From the NCBI GenBank assembly GCA_028532985.1, contig JANCIK010000009.1:1240001-1304000 (forward strand): a stretch of DNA of 64,000 bases, in the 5' to 3' direction. The notes beneath the pieces are model-generated. The model worked only from the letters and a program-made list of their open reading frames with translations, was not told the origin of the DNA and ran no database searches. Positions 13,639 to 27,730 of this stretch are shown piece after piece. Every line of letters begins with the position of its first letter. Position 1 is the first letter of the stretch. The translations under genes were made by a program, and so were the position numbers. This DNA comes from Stropharia rugosoannulata (lineage: Eukaryota > Basidiomycota > Agaricomycetes > Agaricales > Strophariaceae).

Positions 13639-15588
13639 TTGTGTGGACCATTGGTTTCGCTGTCATTGTCGTCATCCTACCTCCTATCTAGCAAAGAAAA
13701 ATACCCACACCCACACTTGTTCCTACTTGCGAATTCGATTTTACGATATACAGTGTATATCTCCTTCAAAGGTTCCAAAACAAAATATCTATGCCCTTGT
13801 TATGAGCAGTGCCCTCAGTGTAGCCTTAGCTACGACGATGTAGCTTTGTGGATCAGCGAGCTGAACTGACTGGCCGAATCGCGACAACGGACTGTGATTT
13901 GCCAGGGTCAGGGATTTTCCGTAGACCTTCCCAGCACATACTGACCAGCGTTCCTTTAGCATCGGTTTGGACACCACATGAGCTCCCAGCGTGATCTGTT
14001 GGTCATGACAGAGTTAACATGTGAATAGTAATCAAAATTTGTTCTTTCAACAAAATACGCAAGACAACGAAGGAACGCAAGGTTCAGTGGGAGGTGAGCG
14101 GGCCGCAGTCCCAGCAGAATTCCACAGATAAACAGGTCCAATGTATTGATAGTATCAGCATACTGTATTTGCGCAGCCTCATTAAAGACCTGTCACGGAA
14201 TGAGAGCAGCCCAAACGGGGACTTAGTAAAGCAGTAAAACAGTCTCGTAAGCCTCATTTGTTGTTGAAATTATTCAATGGGTCAAGGTTGTCCAGCACAT
14301 TCCATCTCTCCGGATTCAGAAGAGAGCATAAATAACATCCGATTTGAGGGCCAGGTTCGCAAATATGTGTATGTTCTTCGACATCCATTCCTGGGGTGCT
14401 ATCTACAGAGCCCGCGAGATTTTAAGTAAGCCAGATCATACGAGAGTAGACGGTTCAAGGTCCAGACGAAGAGGCAGCGTCGTTCAGTTGTTCTTCAGTA
14501 GCAAGAGCAAGCCAGTTGATCATAAGTAGTAAGAACTAACTAAGTTTCGGGGTCCTAGCTTAGCACGGTTAGCGCCGGCGACCGTTGTCACCCAAATTTA
14601 GGTCAAATTATTTCTTTTGAGGTTGGATTTTAGGTCTGAATCCTACCATGTCAGCGAAGTTCTGATATTTATGTCGCAAGACTCCCAAGGCGCGGAGCTA
14701 CCATCTCAATGCCTTTCACGACCGCCAGAAATCTCGCTTGTAGTTGCTAGGCTCGACAAGTAATTCAGTCACTGGACTAGTTCAATGTTGAACTATTCTT
14801 TTGAAAGTCACTAGTGGAGCTCGTACGACAGAAAACCGCGGACCGATAGCCCCTGGCGGCCTCAAGATCATTCCTGAAGGCCTCAAGCTCAAGAAAGGTC
14901 CTTTCGAGGTTATTAAGGTATGTATTCTATCCGTGCGCGTGCTTGTTTTGTTATACATATCTCCGGTTCATTTGGCCGTAATGACTCGGAATGATGCATG
15001 ACTTCCCCGTCGTTCAACGCGCAGCGTGAAAAAAAAGAGACGCGATACGCGTGGAGGATCTTCACGGCGAACTTCTTTATGACATATCCAGAGAACCCAA
15101 GACAGTATACATCGGACTGATGGATTTCACATAGGATAAATTCATATTACGAATCACCGGCGACCAAGTCATCGAAGATAAGGCGAATCTAGAGATTAAA
15201 ATGCTTTGCTTGCCTATTGAGTTATGCTTTCCGCCTCCAATCTTTCGCAAGTGGATATGGCAAAAAGGAACAGGAGGGTCGTTGTTTACAGGGAACGCGA
15301 TTACGACCATTTTAAATGTAAATGGCCGGTTTATTGCACCCACCGGCGGAACAAACCCATCAAACATCAAACCTGAAGGTTTCCTTCGCATGGTCTGGCA
15401 GGGTCTGGCGATGCATTTGATCATGACCTATAAAAGTGGACTGGCTTTTCCTCTCATTTTAGGAAGTCCCTGAAGTAATTTTCGGGCCCCGTTCCAGCTC
15501 ATTCTATTTAGGTGGCTTTTCCTTCATAGCTGCCGGCCACATACGTGCCCAATCGAAACTTGACGTGCTTTCGACTGCCAGTTCATCC
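13639..15588. other. Intergenic region with unassigned coding-like fragments
   Basis: No gene is recognised with confidence. Two stretches look possibly coding. One is around 14801-14920, with a frame containing GPIAPGGLKIIPEGLKLKKG that runs to a GTATGT donor-like site. The other is 15061-15473, where one frame contains VEDLHGELLYDI and, after a stop, ITGDQVIEDKANLEIK, FPPPIFRKW, ILNVNGRFIAPTGG and FLRMVWQGLAM. I do not know this protein. The in-frame stop near 15133 and the absence of a start suggest a decayed or heavily spliced gene on the plus strand. Confidence 0.35.
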
Positions 15589-17003
15589 ATGGCTATGCCC
15601 TCACCAGCTCCGTCAACAGCGCGCTCAACCTTGCTGGGCGTAAACACCGCCATCTCTGACCTTGTTAATGAACCATCACTCCACCCTTCAAGTTTATTTG
15701 ATGTAGATGGTATGGTGGTTGTTATTACAGGAGGAGGAACAGGTATAGTTATTTAATTACTTTCGCATGACTGATCGACATATGACCAGGCTAATGATAC
15801 CTATATTTACAAGGGCTGGGACTAATGATGGCTACTGCTCTTGAAAATAATGGGGCTACTGTCTACATCGTTGGGCGTCGCGGCGACGTGCTTGAAAAGG
15901 CTGCAAGCGATAACAATGTATGTTTCCTCCCCACGCCATTACTTTACCCGAGCGGATCTTCTGTTCACTGTTCATCCATTGCCTTGCCTCGACCCATTAA
16001 AATCGACGTAGCTAAAGATGCTCATACCCTTGTTACCTCTCACAGAAACATGGTAAAATCATACCGATTGTAGGCAATATTACGGATCGTTCAAGCCTGC
16101 TGGAAATTACGAACGTGGTGCGGACACGACACGGATATATCGACCTCCTCATTAACAACGCAGGGATTGCCAGAAATCTCTATCCACATCCGCTACCTTC
16201 CCCAGTCGATAGCCGCAACACCAGTCAGCCACTGTCGCCGCCCGCCTCTCCCAAGTTTGAAAGACCTGAACCGTCCATCAAGGCTTTCCAGGATGTGCTC
16301 TGGGACACGGGCTCTGTCGAGGACTTTGCAGAGACTTTTGCGACCAATGTCACAGCAGTTTATTACACGACGGTGGCCTTTCTCGACCTCCTTCACGAAG
16401 GCAACCTTAGGAGACAACGATTGTCAGGCTCACTTGATTCGAGCAATCATTTGCGCCCTCCCTACCACGCCTCCCAGGTTCTGTCAGTCTCCTCCTCCGG
16501 CTCTTTCCGGTTGGACTCGCGCGTTCTTTCCCCTTCGTATACACTTTCAAAAGGTGCTTGTACTCAGCTAGGCAAGCTGTTAGCGAATTTGCTCTCGCCT
16601 TGGGGGATCCGGAGCAATGTGCTTGCGCCTGGTGTTTGGCCTACTGGTGTGTTATATTTACAACCGCTGTCAAACTATTCATTCAATAATTTCCTGATCA
16701 TTGCCTACCCGATCGTATCATTAGAGATGACAATTCGGCCAACCCCAGGTTTCTCACTGGACCCGTATGCTTTGGCAGATTCAGTGCCTTTACGACGGAC
16801 AGGTACTCATGAAGTAAGTCCATAATCTTCTGGTACTTTCCTTACAGGCGCTGATCGAAATGTATTATCACCATCGTGTATATTTTTATCAGGATATTGC
16901 TGGTACAATACTTTTCCTTGCAAGTCGGGCAGGCGCTTACGTTAATGGCGCTGTCTGGCTTGTGGACGGTGGGCGTGTTGGGACAGTCGCCAGTAGCTAC
17001 TGA
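15589..17003 (+). CDS. Short-chain dehydrogenase/reductase (SDR)
   Basis: Spliced exons encode a classical SDR. The cofactor motif TGGGTGLG is assembled across an intron at 15743-15813 and is followed by MMATALENNGATVYIVGRR. A second intron precedes KHGKIIPIVGNITDRSS. LLINNAGIA is the NNAG motif, and VSSSGSFRLDSR...SPSYTLSKGA supplies the catalytic Ser and the YxxxK pair. A probable intron (about 16650-16722) restores PTEMTIRPTPGF, and a last intron (about 16814-16893) precedes DIAGTILFLASRAGAYVNGAVWLVDGG, the usual SDR C-terminus. I chose the ATG at 15589 because no in-frame ATG lies nearby upstream. An NAD(P)(H)-dependent oxidoreductase acting on an unknown alcohol or ketone is inferred. 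The protein is probably cytosolic, as I see no signal peptide or membrane helix. Confidence 0.88.
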
Positions 17004-17918
17004 AGGGACCAAAGAGTAAGCCTACAGGTGGACTGACTGGTCTTTGGAATGATTTACTACATCAACCATCACTGAAGTCATGATACCTGCAGCTTCATTA
17101 CACATCACTCGGCCTAGTGCTGGTGATGATGTAAGGCTAGTTCTTCAGACGAGACACTGCCTCGGACTGTTTCGGTATTCATGGCCGTGCCTATACCGTT
17201 CTCCTTGGTATGGCGCACCAGTATAATTGAATAATTACAGTAGTAGTTGTGTTAATAGCCTGTGCAAGTGTATCTTTCCACACTTGCCATCCACTCCCGT
17301 CTGTACTTCGACTTTTGTATTATTTTTAGGGTCTTTGTTTTGATCGACTTGTCATCAATTAGCATTTGTAGATGCCTACAGGTGACTAGGACTTTGTGAA
17401 TGTTGCACTCATCGAAACTCCTCCAAGCATTGCGTGCTTCTTTCATGTGGAACAAGATTAATCTATGATTGGAAGATATGTATTCGAGTACAGCAAGCTG
17501 TCGAATGTGGCTACGTGCAAGTGATGCAGTGGACCTTCGCGGTTAACCACGGGTATGCAACAATAGACAAGACGGAGGGCTCTGTGGCCGAGGACCACAC
17601 AGCGTCTGACATGACCGCTGATGAAGCTGAAAGGCTGCGTCGGGTGAAAGCTCTGCGCGCCCATTGGCTCGGGAAGGAGCGCCGAAGGATGCACGTGATG
17701 TATTGATCAGCGTCTCATTCTTACACAATCACTTGAGCAGAGCTTGTGACTATTTCAAAATCCCATAAAATCTTATCGGCCTCTGGTTTACCCAGGGCTA
17801 TCCAACTACTTCCTCAATTACGCTGTCTCGCACCTTCTTCAGCCAACCCTTTCGCAGGAACTTGGCTCGTACCATATCCATCGCATCTACCCCTATATTT
17901 TACAAGGAATCTCATACT
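17004..17918. other. Intergenic region upstream of thioredoxin reductase
   Basis: About 900 bp with no recognised gene. An open frame at 17434-17706 ends in a charged segment (MTADEAERLRRVKALRAHW) but has no domain I know, and the opposite strand is equally open over the same stretch. The part near 17919 should hold the thioredoxin reductase promoter. Confidence 0.4.
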
Positions 17919-19266
<1,348 letters not shown>

Positions 19267-20800
19267 ATTCTTACCCCGTGCAGGTACCCGATATCCCGCC
19301 CGCCATTTGTACTGCATATATCCAGTGACGTTTCATTTAATGTAGAGATACGCTATGTTTTCAATTTTCCTTGCACGTTGCTTTTTTAAGGCATCATTCT
19401 GCTCGCTCTTTGGGGACAATCTGTATAGAATAGGTAGAAATATGGCCTAATACGAGGCTCATTTCAAGAACAATACCCAACCCAATATTATAATAAAGTA
19501 ACTGAAGCAGTGTGATTTCGCTTTGCTATTATTATACACCGACACATAGGCAACTACTGCCTTTTACTATTACACGCCTGTATACAGTATACTTACACTT
19601 CAGTTACGGCGCGGTCCTCCGAATTGTATCAATGGCAGCGCACTGGATCTGCCCATGCGAATGCTTAAAAAAGGAAGGTATCTACAAGGCTTCTCTCCGC
19701 TTCAGTGTTCTTCAACCTAGTATATGCTCTAGCTTGATATGCCGGAGAATGATGTATGTATGTAGAGTAAAGCCAATACCGCCGCATAAGGTTGGGTGAA
19801 AGTGAGTAACTTAAGCTTAAAATTAAATACCGGGCTGTACACTTTTGGTATCCCAATACCGTTGTAGCACAGTATACAAGTAGGTTTACAGTATAATGAG
19901 ATCAACTTTATGTGAGGCTCGTTCGCCGGTAATTCGCCAGCACTTGCCACATTACCCTTTCATCATCTAAACTTCACAACCAGAAGCATGTGTAATATGT
20001 ATACTGTTCAACAAATTGCAAAATGGATCCACTTCTATGGGATTTAAATCACCCTCTTGACATCGATGGAAAAGCTTCTACCAATTCATATCCAGATGCG
20101 ATCATCATGGTCACCTAGGAAAAAAGAAGACTGCACGGGTATTATTACGTACCCAAAGGTCGACGATTTGCTCCCAAGCTCATAATTTTTGCTTTGAAGG
20201 CCGGGATCTTATCTCTCCTCAGCTAATAAATTAGAGACGCCATGGAACTTGGAAGCAAGGCATAAGTTCCATAGCGGAGCGCTTGACTAGAGCTAATTAA
20301 ACATTTTCCGCTAATGCTTAGTTAAACCGCCAGGGATACTATCACTCAATGGGATGCAGGGAGTGTACAATTCTTGTAGCGACTGAAATTAAGGACGTTG
20401 TTTATGCCAAAGTATACTGCGCGCCGCTTCATTCATTAAACTGGTAACTTGTGCACATATGAGTCTACTAGGCAGGTACGGCGGATGGGTATGGGTAATT
20501 GTCCTCCAGGAGGGGAGATGGGAGGGATGGTGGTCGAATCTGTTTCTGCGACATTGCGATCCAATCTCTACATGAACGTAAATAGCGAAATGATTGTTTG
20601 CGTCAGAATGCTTCAGAATAGAAAGGTAAAGGCATATAGTAAGGAAAGGCTTACATGTCCCGGAATATACGGCTGTTCTTGATATCAGTTAACGTCTTTG
20701 GCCGGTCAGTCGGGTAAGGTGATAAGAGCTGTGCGTTAGTGCGATTAAGTGAGGATAAATGAAGACTTCAGCGTGGTCTGGGAAGCAGGTAGAAAGTGGT
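19267..20800. other. Intergenic region between convergent genes TRR1 and the kinase
   Basis: About 1.5 kb of AT-rich sequence between two converging genes. It contains the 3' ends of both transcripts. Short frames occur (for example 19512-19799 and 20449-20682), but none carries a recognisable domain. Confidence 0.5.
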
Positions 20801-22498
20801 TTAGCTTGCCTCTGATAGTGCACATTCTTCCCATGCTTCGATATCCTTCAGTTGGCCAGGTTTACGTTTGAAGTCCAGTTCTGGACACTTATTCGCTGGA
20901 TAAGGTTTGTAGTGGTTGAATGGAATCTATACACGACCATTGGAGGAAGTCAATGAGTTTAAATAACGGAGTGTGATGTCGATCCATACATGTCCTGTTA
21001 TCAGTTCGTGGTATATCACTGCGATGGACCAGTAGTCAACGCCGAATGAATAACGTTCCTTTCTGAAAACCTCTGGTGCAGTATACCAGAATGTTCCGGC
21101 AACGCCACGCATGCTAAGCGGATTATGCCTATTCAACCAGAGAAATGGGAAGTCTTCGTCATTCCTGGACCGCGCCTCATGCCATAAAGGGAATTGAAAT
21201 ATCGAATCTTCGCCTCCCTGGTATGGAATATTTTCAGCCAGCCCAAAGTCTGCGAGCACCAGATGTCCGTCTTCGTCCAGAAAGATGTTATCCGGTTTGA
21301 CATCGCGGTGTACAATGCCGACTTTATGGAGACTGTGGACAGCCAAAACCTTGAACCAGAATTTCAGTATCAAAGAGAAATAGAACACATTCATGGAAGA
21401 ATGTACCAGTTGAGCACAGTAGAATTTGGCAACATCGCGTCCGAGGTGTCTCTTGTGCTGCATATAACCGGCCAAATCGCCCCGCTGATAGTAAGGCTTA
21501 TGAGAAAAACGTAATAAGAATTCTGAGATTGGCGAAGACTTGCAAGCGTAACGCACCATAGTTACTACAAACTGATTCCCCTCTGCAAATTCATTAATCA
21601 GTCGAGGAAACCAGATACCCCCCGCCACAGCTTTCAGCGCATCAACTTCATTTTTGGCCAGGTATTTCGCTAGGCCGGTGTCATCAAATGTGATTCGCTT
21701 CATAACCCGCACTTCTCCTGTTGGCCGGTAGAGGACACGAGAAATGACAGCGAAAGCGCCCTGTCCGATGTGCGTGACGAGGTAGCCGTCTTCGTCTATG
21801 AGGATTTTACGAGACGGGGGGAGTGCCCTCAGACCAGTGTATTTTAAGAACCAAAACATGGATCTTGTCAAACTGCAGGAAGCAGGATAAGAGACTAGCA
21901 AAATACAGTGAGGGCCTGCACAATACAGATTTATGGATAAGACGATGTTCAAGGTGTATGCCCGAGGTTGAACATAGAATGTTAGCGAGTCCCATATCGT
22001 CACGAGTCGGGGCGGCGAACTCTCAACCAAAGAAACAGACGTTGTAGGTATGCGAACAATTACAAGTATTGTCACATCTCCGCGCCCATCCGTTCTGCAG
22101 GCAAGACCTAGAGCAACTATACGCTCCCTGGGCAGATATGCGTTGTCACAGCATGCACCATCGTGAATCGAGGCTGCTAGGTAGTTCAACAGAGACATAA
22201 CAAGCGATTCCCGCCAGCTGGTCCTGAGGGATTCCACGCCGTACTGCTTTTCATATCCAGAAAGGTGATATCGTTGGCCTGAGGTATGTGGATTTGAAAG
22301 AAATAGCAGACAGTTCGGCGTATTAGCACTCAAGGCGTCCATCTGAAGCGATTTTGCGGCGCCCCGACTACTTTTACGAGTGTATAACGAGTCTCTGGTT
22401 GCCCAAAAATCTGCAGCGAATACTTTCAATGGCGGCGAGAGAATAGGAGAGCCAACGATAAACAGGAGATTTAGTTGGCCTTGTCCTGGATGTAACAT
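20801..22498 (-). CDS. Serine/threonine protein kinase (AGC-like)
   Basis: The kinase domain is clear: glycine loop IGQGAFAVISRV, the catalytic Lys in VRVMKRI, hinge-region VVTM spliced to RGDLAGYMQHK, catalytic loop HSLHKVGIVHRDVKPDN, DFGLAE, and activation-loop end GTFWYTAPEV, then GVDYWSIAVIYHELITGH. I infer introns after VVTM, after CAQL and after ITGH. The last exon then reads IPFNHYKPYPANK...ALSEAS and stops at 20801. About 36 residues with an acidic/aromatic character (ending NRHNPLSMRGVA) lie between DFG and APE, longer than usual. The roughly 200-residue N-terminus is unfamiliar and the start at 22498 is uncertain. AGC membership is inferred from the HRDVKPDN/GTFWYTAPE pattern. No hydrophobic-motif tail is seen. 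The gene is divergent from FZO1. Confidence 0.85.
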
Positions 22499-23087
22499 GG
22501 TTCATGTTGATCGAATCTACGGCTGGCTTGAAATATGCTGCATCTGCCGACTTTTATGTCTGCTGCTTCTCTGCAGTCAACTCAGAGAGTTTCAGTCTTT
22601 CTGCTTTGGGTTTACAAGAGCAGATAATCCAGGCAAGATAACCGGTAGACATCAGACAAAGGAGGTGGGCACCAGACTTGAAAACCATGCCGAACTTGAT
22701 CGAGCCTCCATTATGGCAACCAGTAGGTATTGTCATGTTGCATAAGCCCCCATGAAGGAGAGTTTGCAGAGTTGAAAGGAAGTTCTCGTTGGGTGAACCA
22801 AATTTGAATTCAAAAGAGTGGTATCATTTCTGGTGTTCGGATAAATGGACTCTGGAGCGCAACTGGAGCGTGTCAAGGACGCCTCGACTGGCTCAGAATG
22901 GAGGTGAACCGGTTGCAACCGGAATGTTGCTAGCGTAATGTGAATCACGGAACAACAGTCAACAAAATAACTAAGCATCACCACCGACTAATTTCAAACA
23001 CAACAGTCACTCCACAACGACAAGCAGCTGGTCAAAACCAACTCCTAGGCTTCATTAACCCGCCCACATCCCACCACGCAGGCTGCG
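22499..23087. promoter_or_regulatory. Shared divergent promoter region of the kinase and FZO1 genes
   Basis: About 590 bp separates two head-to-head genes and must hold both 5' regions. No consensus TATA box stands out. The stretch before FZO1 is A/C-rich. Short frames on both strands show no recognisable product. If the kinase gene has an additional 5' exon, it would lie here. Confidence 0.45.
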
Positions 23088-25763
23088 ATGGCTCAAACAT
23101 ACTTCCCAACGCGTGTCGCTTCGCCTGTGAAGGAGACATTTCATGACTCGGTGTTCGTGGGTTTAAATGGCGACAAGCAGCTCAAAGTGGAGGATGTTCA
23201 GGAAGCATACATTGAGAGCAAGGATCGGTGAGCAATGTTAATCCAACGTACTGTGTTTGGCATCCTGAAGCTCCGCAGTCTGGTATCTGCTATCGACTCT
23301 ACGAAGTCGGTACTGAACGAAATCCGCGCGTTCAATAAGGACGAATGGGTCGTACGCTATCCTGAACTGCGTCAACAGAAATCAGAAACAGAAGAGGTTG
23401 AGTCTTCTTCTTCATCTGCACCTTCTGCCCCCAGGATCTCTGCTCGCCGTTCACTTTCTTTCGCCGACGATCCGACTTTCCAAGCCGACGTACTTGTCGG
23501 CGGGCCTAACCAGGCATTGACTCGTTCTCTTTCTCTCGCGTCCATCTCAGACGCTCAACCAGAGGAAGAAGAAAACGAGCAGGCAACAGCCAAGGAAACG
23601 GGAGACCGTCTTATTCCCGCATCTGACTTCAATGTCCTTCGTTTGGACCTTAAAATTGGTTCAAATCACTCGTCGCAGTCGGCAGCCTCACTCGTATCCC
23701 AGCTAGAAAAAGCTTCGATAGCAAACCTGCTGGATGATAGAATTGCGAGCTCTATCAATCATGTCGACAAATTGCGGTCGCGAGTCCAGGACACTTCCTC
23801 CAAGGTGTTGGTTACCGGTGACCTCAATGCCGGCAAATCTACTTTTGTCAATGCCCTCCTCCGCCGAGAGGTTATGCCCGTTGATCAGCAACCCTGCACT
23901 ACCGCCTTCTGCGAGGTTCACGATGCTGCAGAAAATCAGGGCAAGGAGGAAGTACACATTGTAAACGATGGTGCAATTTATGATATCAACGACGAGTCAA
24001 CCTTCACCAAGGGAGAAATTTCGGACCTCGAAACAATTGTTGCCGATAATGAGCATACTGATAAAGTGATCAAACTCTACCTTGGAGACAGTCGGGCACC
24101 TTCGGAATCTCTTCTCAACAATGGAGTAGTCGACATCTCTCTCATCGATGCTCCAGGACTTAATCGCGACAGCTTGAAGACCACTGCTGTCTTCGCTCGT
24201 CAAGAAGAAATCGACGTAGTCGTCTTCGTCGTCTCCGCTGAGAACCACTTCACTCTCTCTGCCAAGGAATTCCTGTGGAATGCAAGTAACGAGAAGGCTT
24301 ACCTTTTCATTGTTGTCAATAAATATGACCAGATCAAGAATAAGGATAAATGCCGTCGTCTCGTGCTCGACCAGATTAGGCAGCTCAGCCCAAGGACTTA
24401 TGAAGATGCAGAGGATCTCGTTCACTTCGTGGATTCAGCTTCAGCCCTCCAGCCCTTCACTGCTAATCCTTCTTTCGATGACCTGGAAACATCTCTGCGC
24501 TCATTCGTCCTTGTGAAGCGTTCCAAGTCCAAACTTCTCCCTGTTGCCACGTATATCTCCAACCTCTTGTCCGATATTGAACTACTCGCGGGGGCTAATG
24601 CTATTGTTGCCGAATCGGAGCTCCAGCAAGCCCGTGACCATCTCTCTCAAACCCGCCCCATTCTCGACAAGATGAAAAACTCACGAGATGTATTGGACGA
24701 CGCTTTGGAGAGTGTTGAGGAGTCGGGATCTGGCCAGGCTTCAGCCCGCACCAAGAAGATTTTGGCTGATGCTTTAGAACGCGTCGGTAATGGCCTACTC
24801 GGCGTAGACAAGGCCTCACTGTCTATGCCTGCATATCCTGGTATTCTGGGTATTTGGGATTATGCACGTGAAGTCCGCAGGGCCCTCCTTGCCAGCTTGG
24901 ATGCTGCTGTCAGTTTGTCCGAAGACGAAGCCCGCATCATAACGACGACTGGCGTCAATAAGATTAAGGATTTGGGAGATACCCATCTCCCTGAAGGCGT
25001 GGAACGCAGCCGCCGGGTCTTTATGCCCGAGGCCATGTTCAGCGCGACTAGGAGAGGTGGGAAAGGCGTCAAGAGACGATCATCATCATACAGCAACATT
25101 GGCGGTGCCATCGTCGCTGGTGGAATGCATGGACTCGGTATCGGTCTTGCTCAGCGCCCTGACATGCTCGATACTACGTTCTTCGATCTCTTTGATGTTA
25201 ACCATCAATTCTCCCTGCACTTCGGTGATGGAAAGATTGAGGACGCTGCTCCGACAAGCGCCCTTGGTCTTGTCAGCATCGGTGTCGGTGCATTGACTAT
25301 GGTTGGCGGACAGGCTGTGGGCATGCGTGCTGTTTTAGAGGGAGTCGTCCGTGTCACCGACCTTTTGGGTAACGAGACTGCCCGGAAGTGGGCTGCTCCT
25401 GTCATTGGCGCTCTAACCATCGGCACTGTGGCTTACTTAGTTTTAGAACTGCCAAGCTCTATTCCACGAACTGTTGGCCGCAGAGTCAAGGCTTCAGTTC
25501 TTGCTCACGGCGATGAGCGGGATGTACACTTCGTGGATGCACACGCCGGACGTATCAGCCGAGAGACAAGGAAGGTCTTACGGCTTGCCTCGTGGGACAT
25601 GAGGGAGCGATTCCGTGGCGCAATGGAAGAGCGTTCTAAGGACGTCAAGGGTGCGGAGGAGATGGAGAGGCGCTCGTTGAAGGCGAAGGAGTGGTTTGGC
25701 GATGTCATTGAAAAGACCGGAACTATTCGCGCGGAGGCAAAACTTGAAAGCATTGGCGCCTGA
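23088..25763 (+). CDS. FZO1: Mitofusin Fzo1, mitochondrial outer-membrane fusion GTPase
   Basis: Two exons, 23088-23227 and 23279-25763, with one 51-nt intron, encode 874 residues. The product is a dynamin-superfamily GTPase: P-loop GDLNAGKSTFVNALLRRE, switch region QQPCTT, G3 DAPGLN and G4 NKYD. It is followed by coiled-coil-prone helices and, near residues 710-790, two adjacent hydrophobic segments (ALGLVSIGVGALTMVGG and APVIGALTIGTVAYLVL) expected to anchor it in the outer membrane. A charged C-terminal helical tail follows. The family tethers and fuses mitochondrial outer membranes in a GTP-dependent way. Length and domain order fit fungal Fzo1. The N-terminus (MAQTYFPTRVASPVKETFHD) comes from the short first exon. 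No defect is seen. Confidence 0.95.
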
Positions 25764-26319
25764 AAAGCAGAAGTATCACCGGGAATGGTGAATTTTCTGA
25801 TATAACAGTGAAATACACTTTTTAATTTCTATCTTATGTTCTTTCCTCTTTTCCTTTTTACCCATCTACCTGTTCAGCTCTGCATGATTTTACCTTTACT
25901 TCCTCTTTATGACCATTTGATGTTCAGAACGTAAACACGTCAATGATTCTGTCTGCCGAAATGTTTTGACGGAGCTAGACCGTCGCCTCTTACACTGCAC
26001 ACACACACTCCTTAACCTTGTATTGTCCTTTTGGTGACTTCTGTCTTGATACTTTGTTATATAAGACTATGCTCATCTATAATTTGTATTATTGTGCGCT
26101 GATTGAGCTATCTTCGCCACTGGCTTTAGTTGGGCTTTAGTGTTTAATATGATGATCCCGAACAGCATCATTGGCGTACGTGCGCATTGCATTTAAACTC
26201 CGACACCAACCGCGGAGCGAGCCAGTCGTGACATCTCTCCGCTACGTCTCCCGAAACTCAACTTCATTCCACCAGCATCTCTGTTTCTAGTTCTTCGTCC
26301 CCCCAACACATAGCTCATT
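25764..26319. other. Intergenic region between FZO1 and the V-ATPase gene
   Basis: About 550 bp of T-rich sequence holding the 3' UTR of FZO1 and the promoter of the V-ATPase subunit gene. Nothing else is recognised. Confidence 0.5.
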
Positions 26320-27361
26320 ATGACAGACCTCTGCCCCGTGTACGCTCCTTTCTTCAGCGCAATGGTGAGTGTGCATAGGACGTCAACAATGGACTTGACG
26401 TACGATCGACTTCCTTTTTTCGCCAGGGATGCGCCAGCGCTATTATCTTCACCTGTGAGTGGCCTGTGCCCGAGGAGCCAGTTTACGGTCAAAATGCTAA
26501 TGCCATACGGTATCTGGTATGATATTGAAGGCATCGGAGCTAGGTAAGCTTTTCCTGCACATATTGGAGGGTTGCACATAACTCTGACGATTTACACCCC
26601 CATTTCGCTCTTGTTGCCTGCGTCATCCAGTTATGGTACCGCAAAATCTGGTGTTGGGATTTCCGCAATGTCGGTGCTGCGACCGGACCTTATGATGAAG
26701 TGTGTTGTTCCAGTTATCATGGCTGGTATTATTGCTGTAAGTCTCCTGTCTACACCGCCATCTTCGGGACGCGTCGCTGTATTCCGTATATTATGCAGAT
26801 TAGAGCTGACCTGATATATGCTACGTTAGATTTACGGACTTGTTGTATCAGTACTCATTGCTGGTGACCGTAAGTCTATGCGCATTGACGGTGTCAGCAC
26901 CAACCCACTGACTCATTTCCGCAGTCAAAACGCATATGCCGCTCGCCCAGGGCTTCACCCAGCTCGGTGCTGGCCTTGCTGTTGGTCTTGCTGGTCTCGC
27001 TGCTGGATTCGCCGTTGGCATTGTTGGTGATGCTGGCGTTCGTGGTACCGCTCAACAGCCCCGACTCTTCGTTGGAATGGTCAGTCCTTCTTTCGCTTGC
27101 TTAAATAGTATCGGTGCTGATGCGATTTATTTTTAAGATTCTTATCCTCATTTTCGCCGAAGTCTTGGGTCTTTATGGTACGTCTGGTTTCCCAAATGGC
27201 TTAGCAAATACAAGCTTACCTAGTAACAAGGCCTCATTGTTGCCCTCATTATGAACACAAGGGCTACCGAAATGACAGTACGTTCTATCTCATCTTTCAA
27301 CCTACTGTTATTAAGCTCGCAACTAGTGTTAAACGGGCCAAAACGTGTCGCATTTGAATAA
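26320..27361 (+). CDS. VMA3: V-type ATPase proteolipid subunit c
   Basis: At least eight small exons (26320-26364, 26427-26454, 26531-26543, 26631-26736, 26830-26869, 26925-27079, 27138-27177, 27231 onward) join in frame. The product has four transmembrane helices: [11 protein letters not shown] / [21 protein letters not shown], then [53 protein letters not shown] and [22 protein letters not shown]. The Glu of [10 protein letters not shown] is the proton-carrying residue of the c-ring. The third exon is only 13 nt long. The C-terminus is unresolved. Reading through gives about 185 residues, longer than the usual 160-165, so a further intron with donor GTACGT at 27278 and a tiny last exon downstream is likely. 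The subunit forms the rotating membrane ring of the vacuolar proton pump. Confidence 0.9.
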
Positions 27362-27730
27362 GATGCGTGCTACAGGGAACATGACGTTCGTGGAGGAAGA
27401 ATGGCATTAGGGTTATACCAGATGTTTTCATAGATGTACGTGTGCAGGGAAGGAACTTTCGAACCGCTGTTCTCTGTCCTATCGCATTCTTCCCGATTGC
27501 CAACCCAAATCCTACATAAACTACTACTTTCCCTGTTTAGGCCCCTTTGAATACATCCGTACCTATTTTGGTGCTTTCATACCGTAACCGTTGTCTGTCA
27601 ATAATTCACGCACTCAGCTGTACCTATTGAATAATTTCCCTTTTAAGCTCCATTCAAGGCAGCCCCCAAAGCGCGTCTTCACCTGGAAAGTCTGATCGTA
27701 ACTTTGCACAGATATCATAACACTCTCGAC

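Noticed and set aside
14541..14600. String resembling a tRNA D-arm (TAGCTTAGCACGGTTAGCGC)
   Set aside because: No TTC-type B box or closing stem follows at the right distance.
17434..17706. 90-codon frame with a charged C-terminus
   Set aside because: The opposite strand is equally open and no homologous family comes to mind; mentioned only in the intergenic note.
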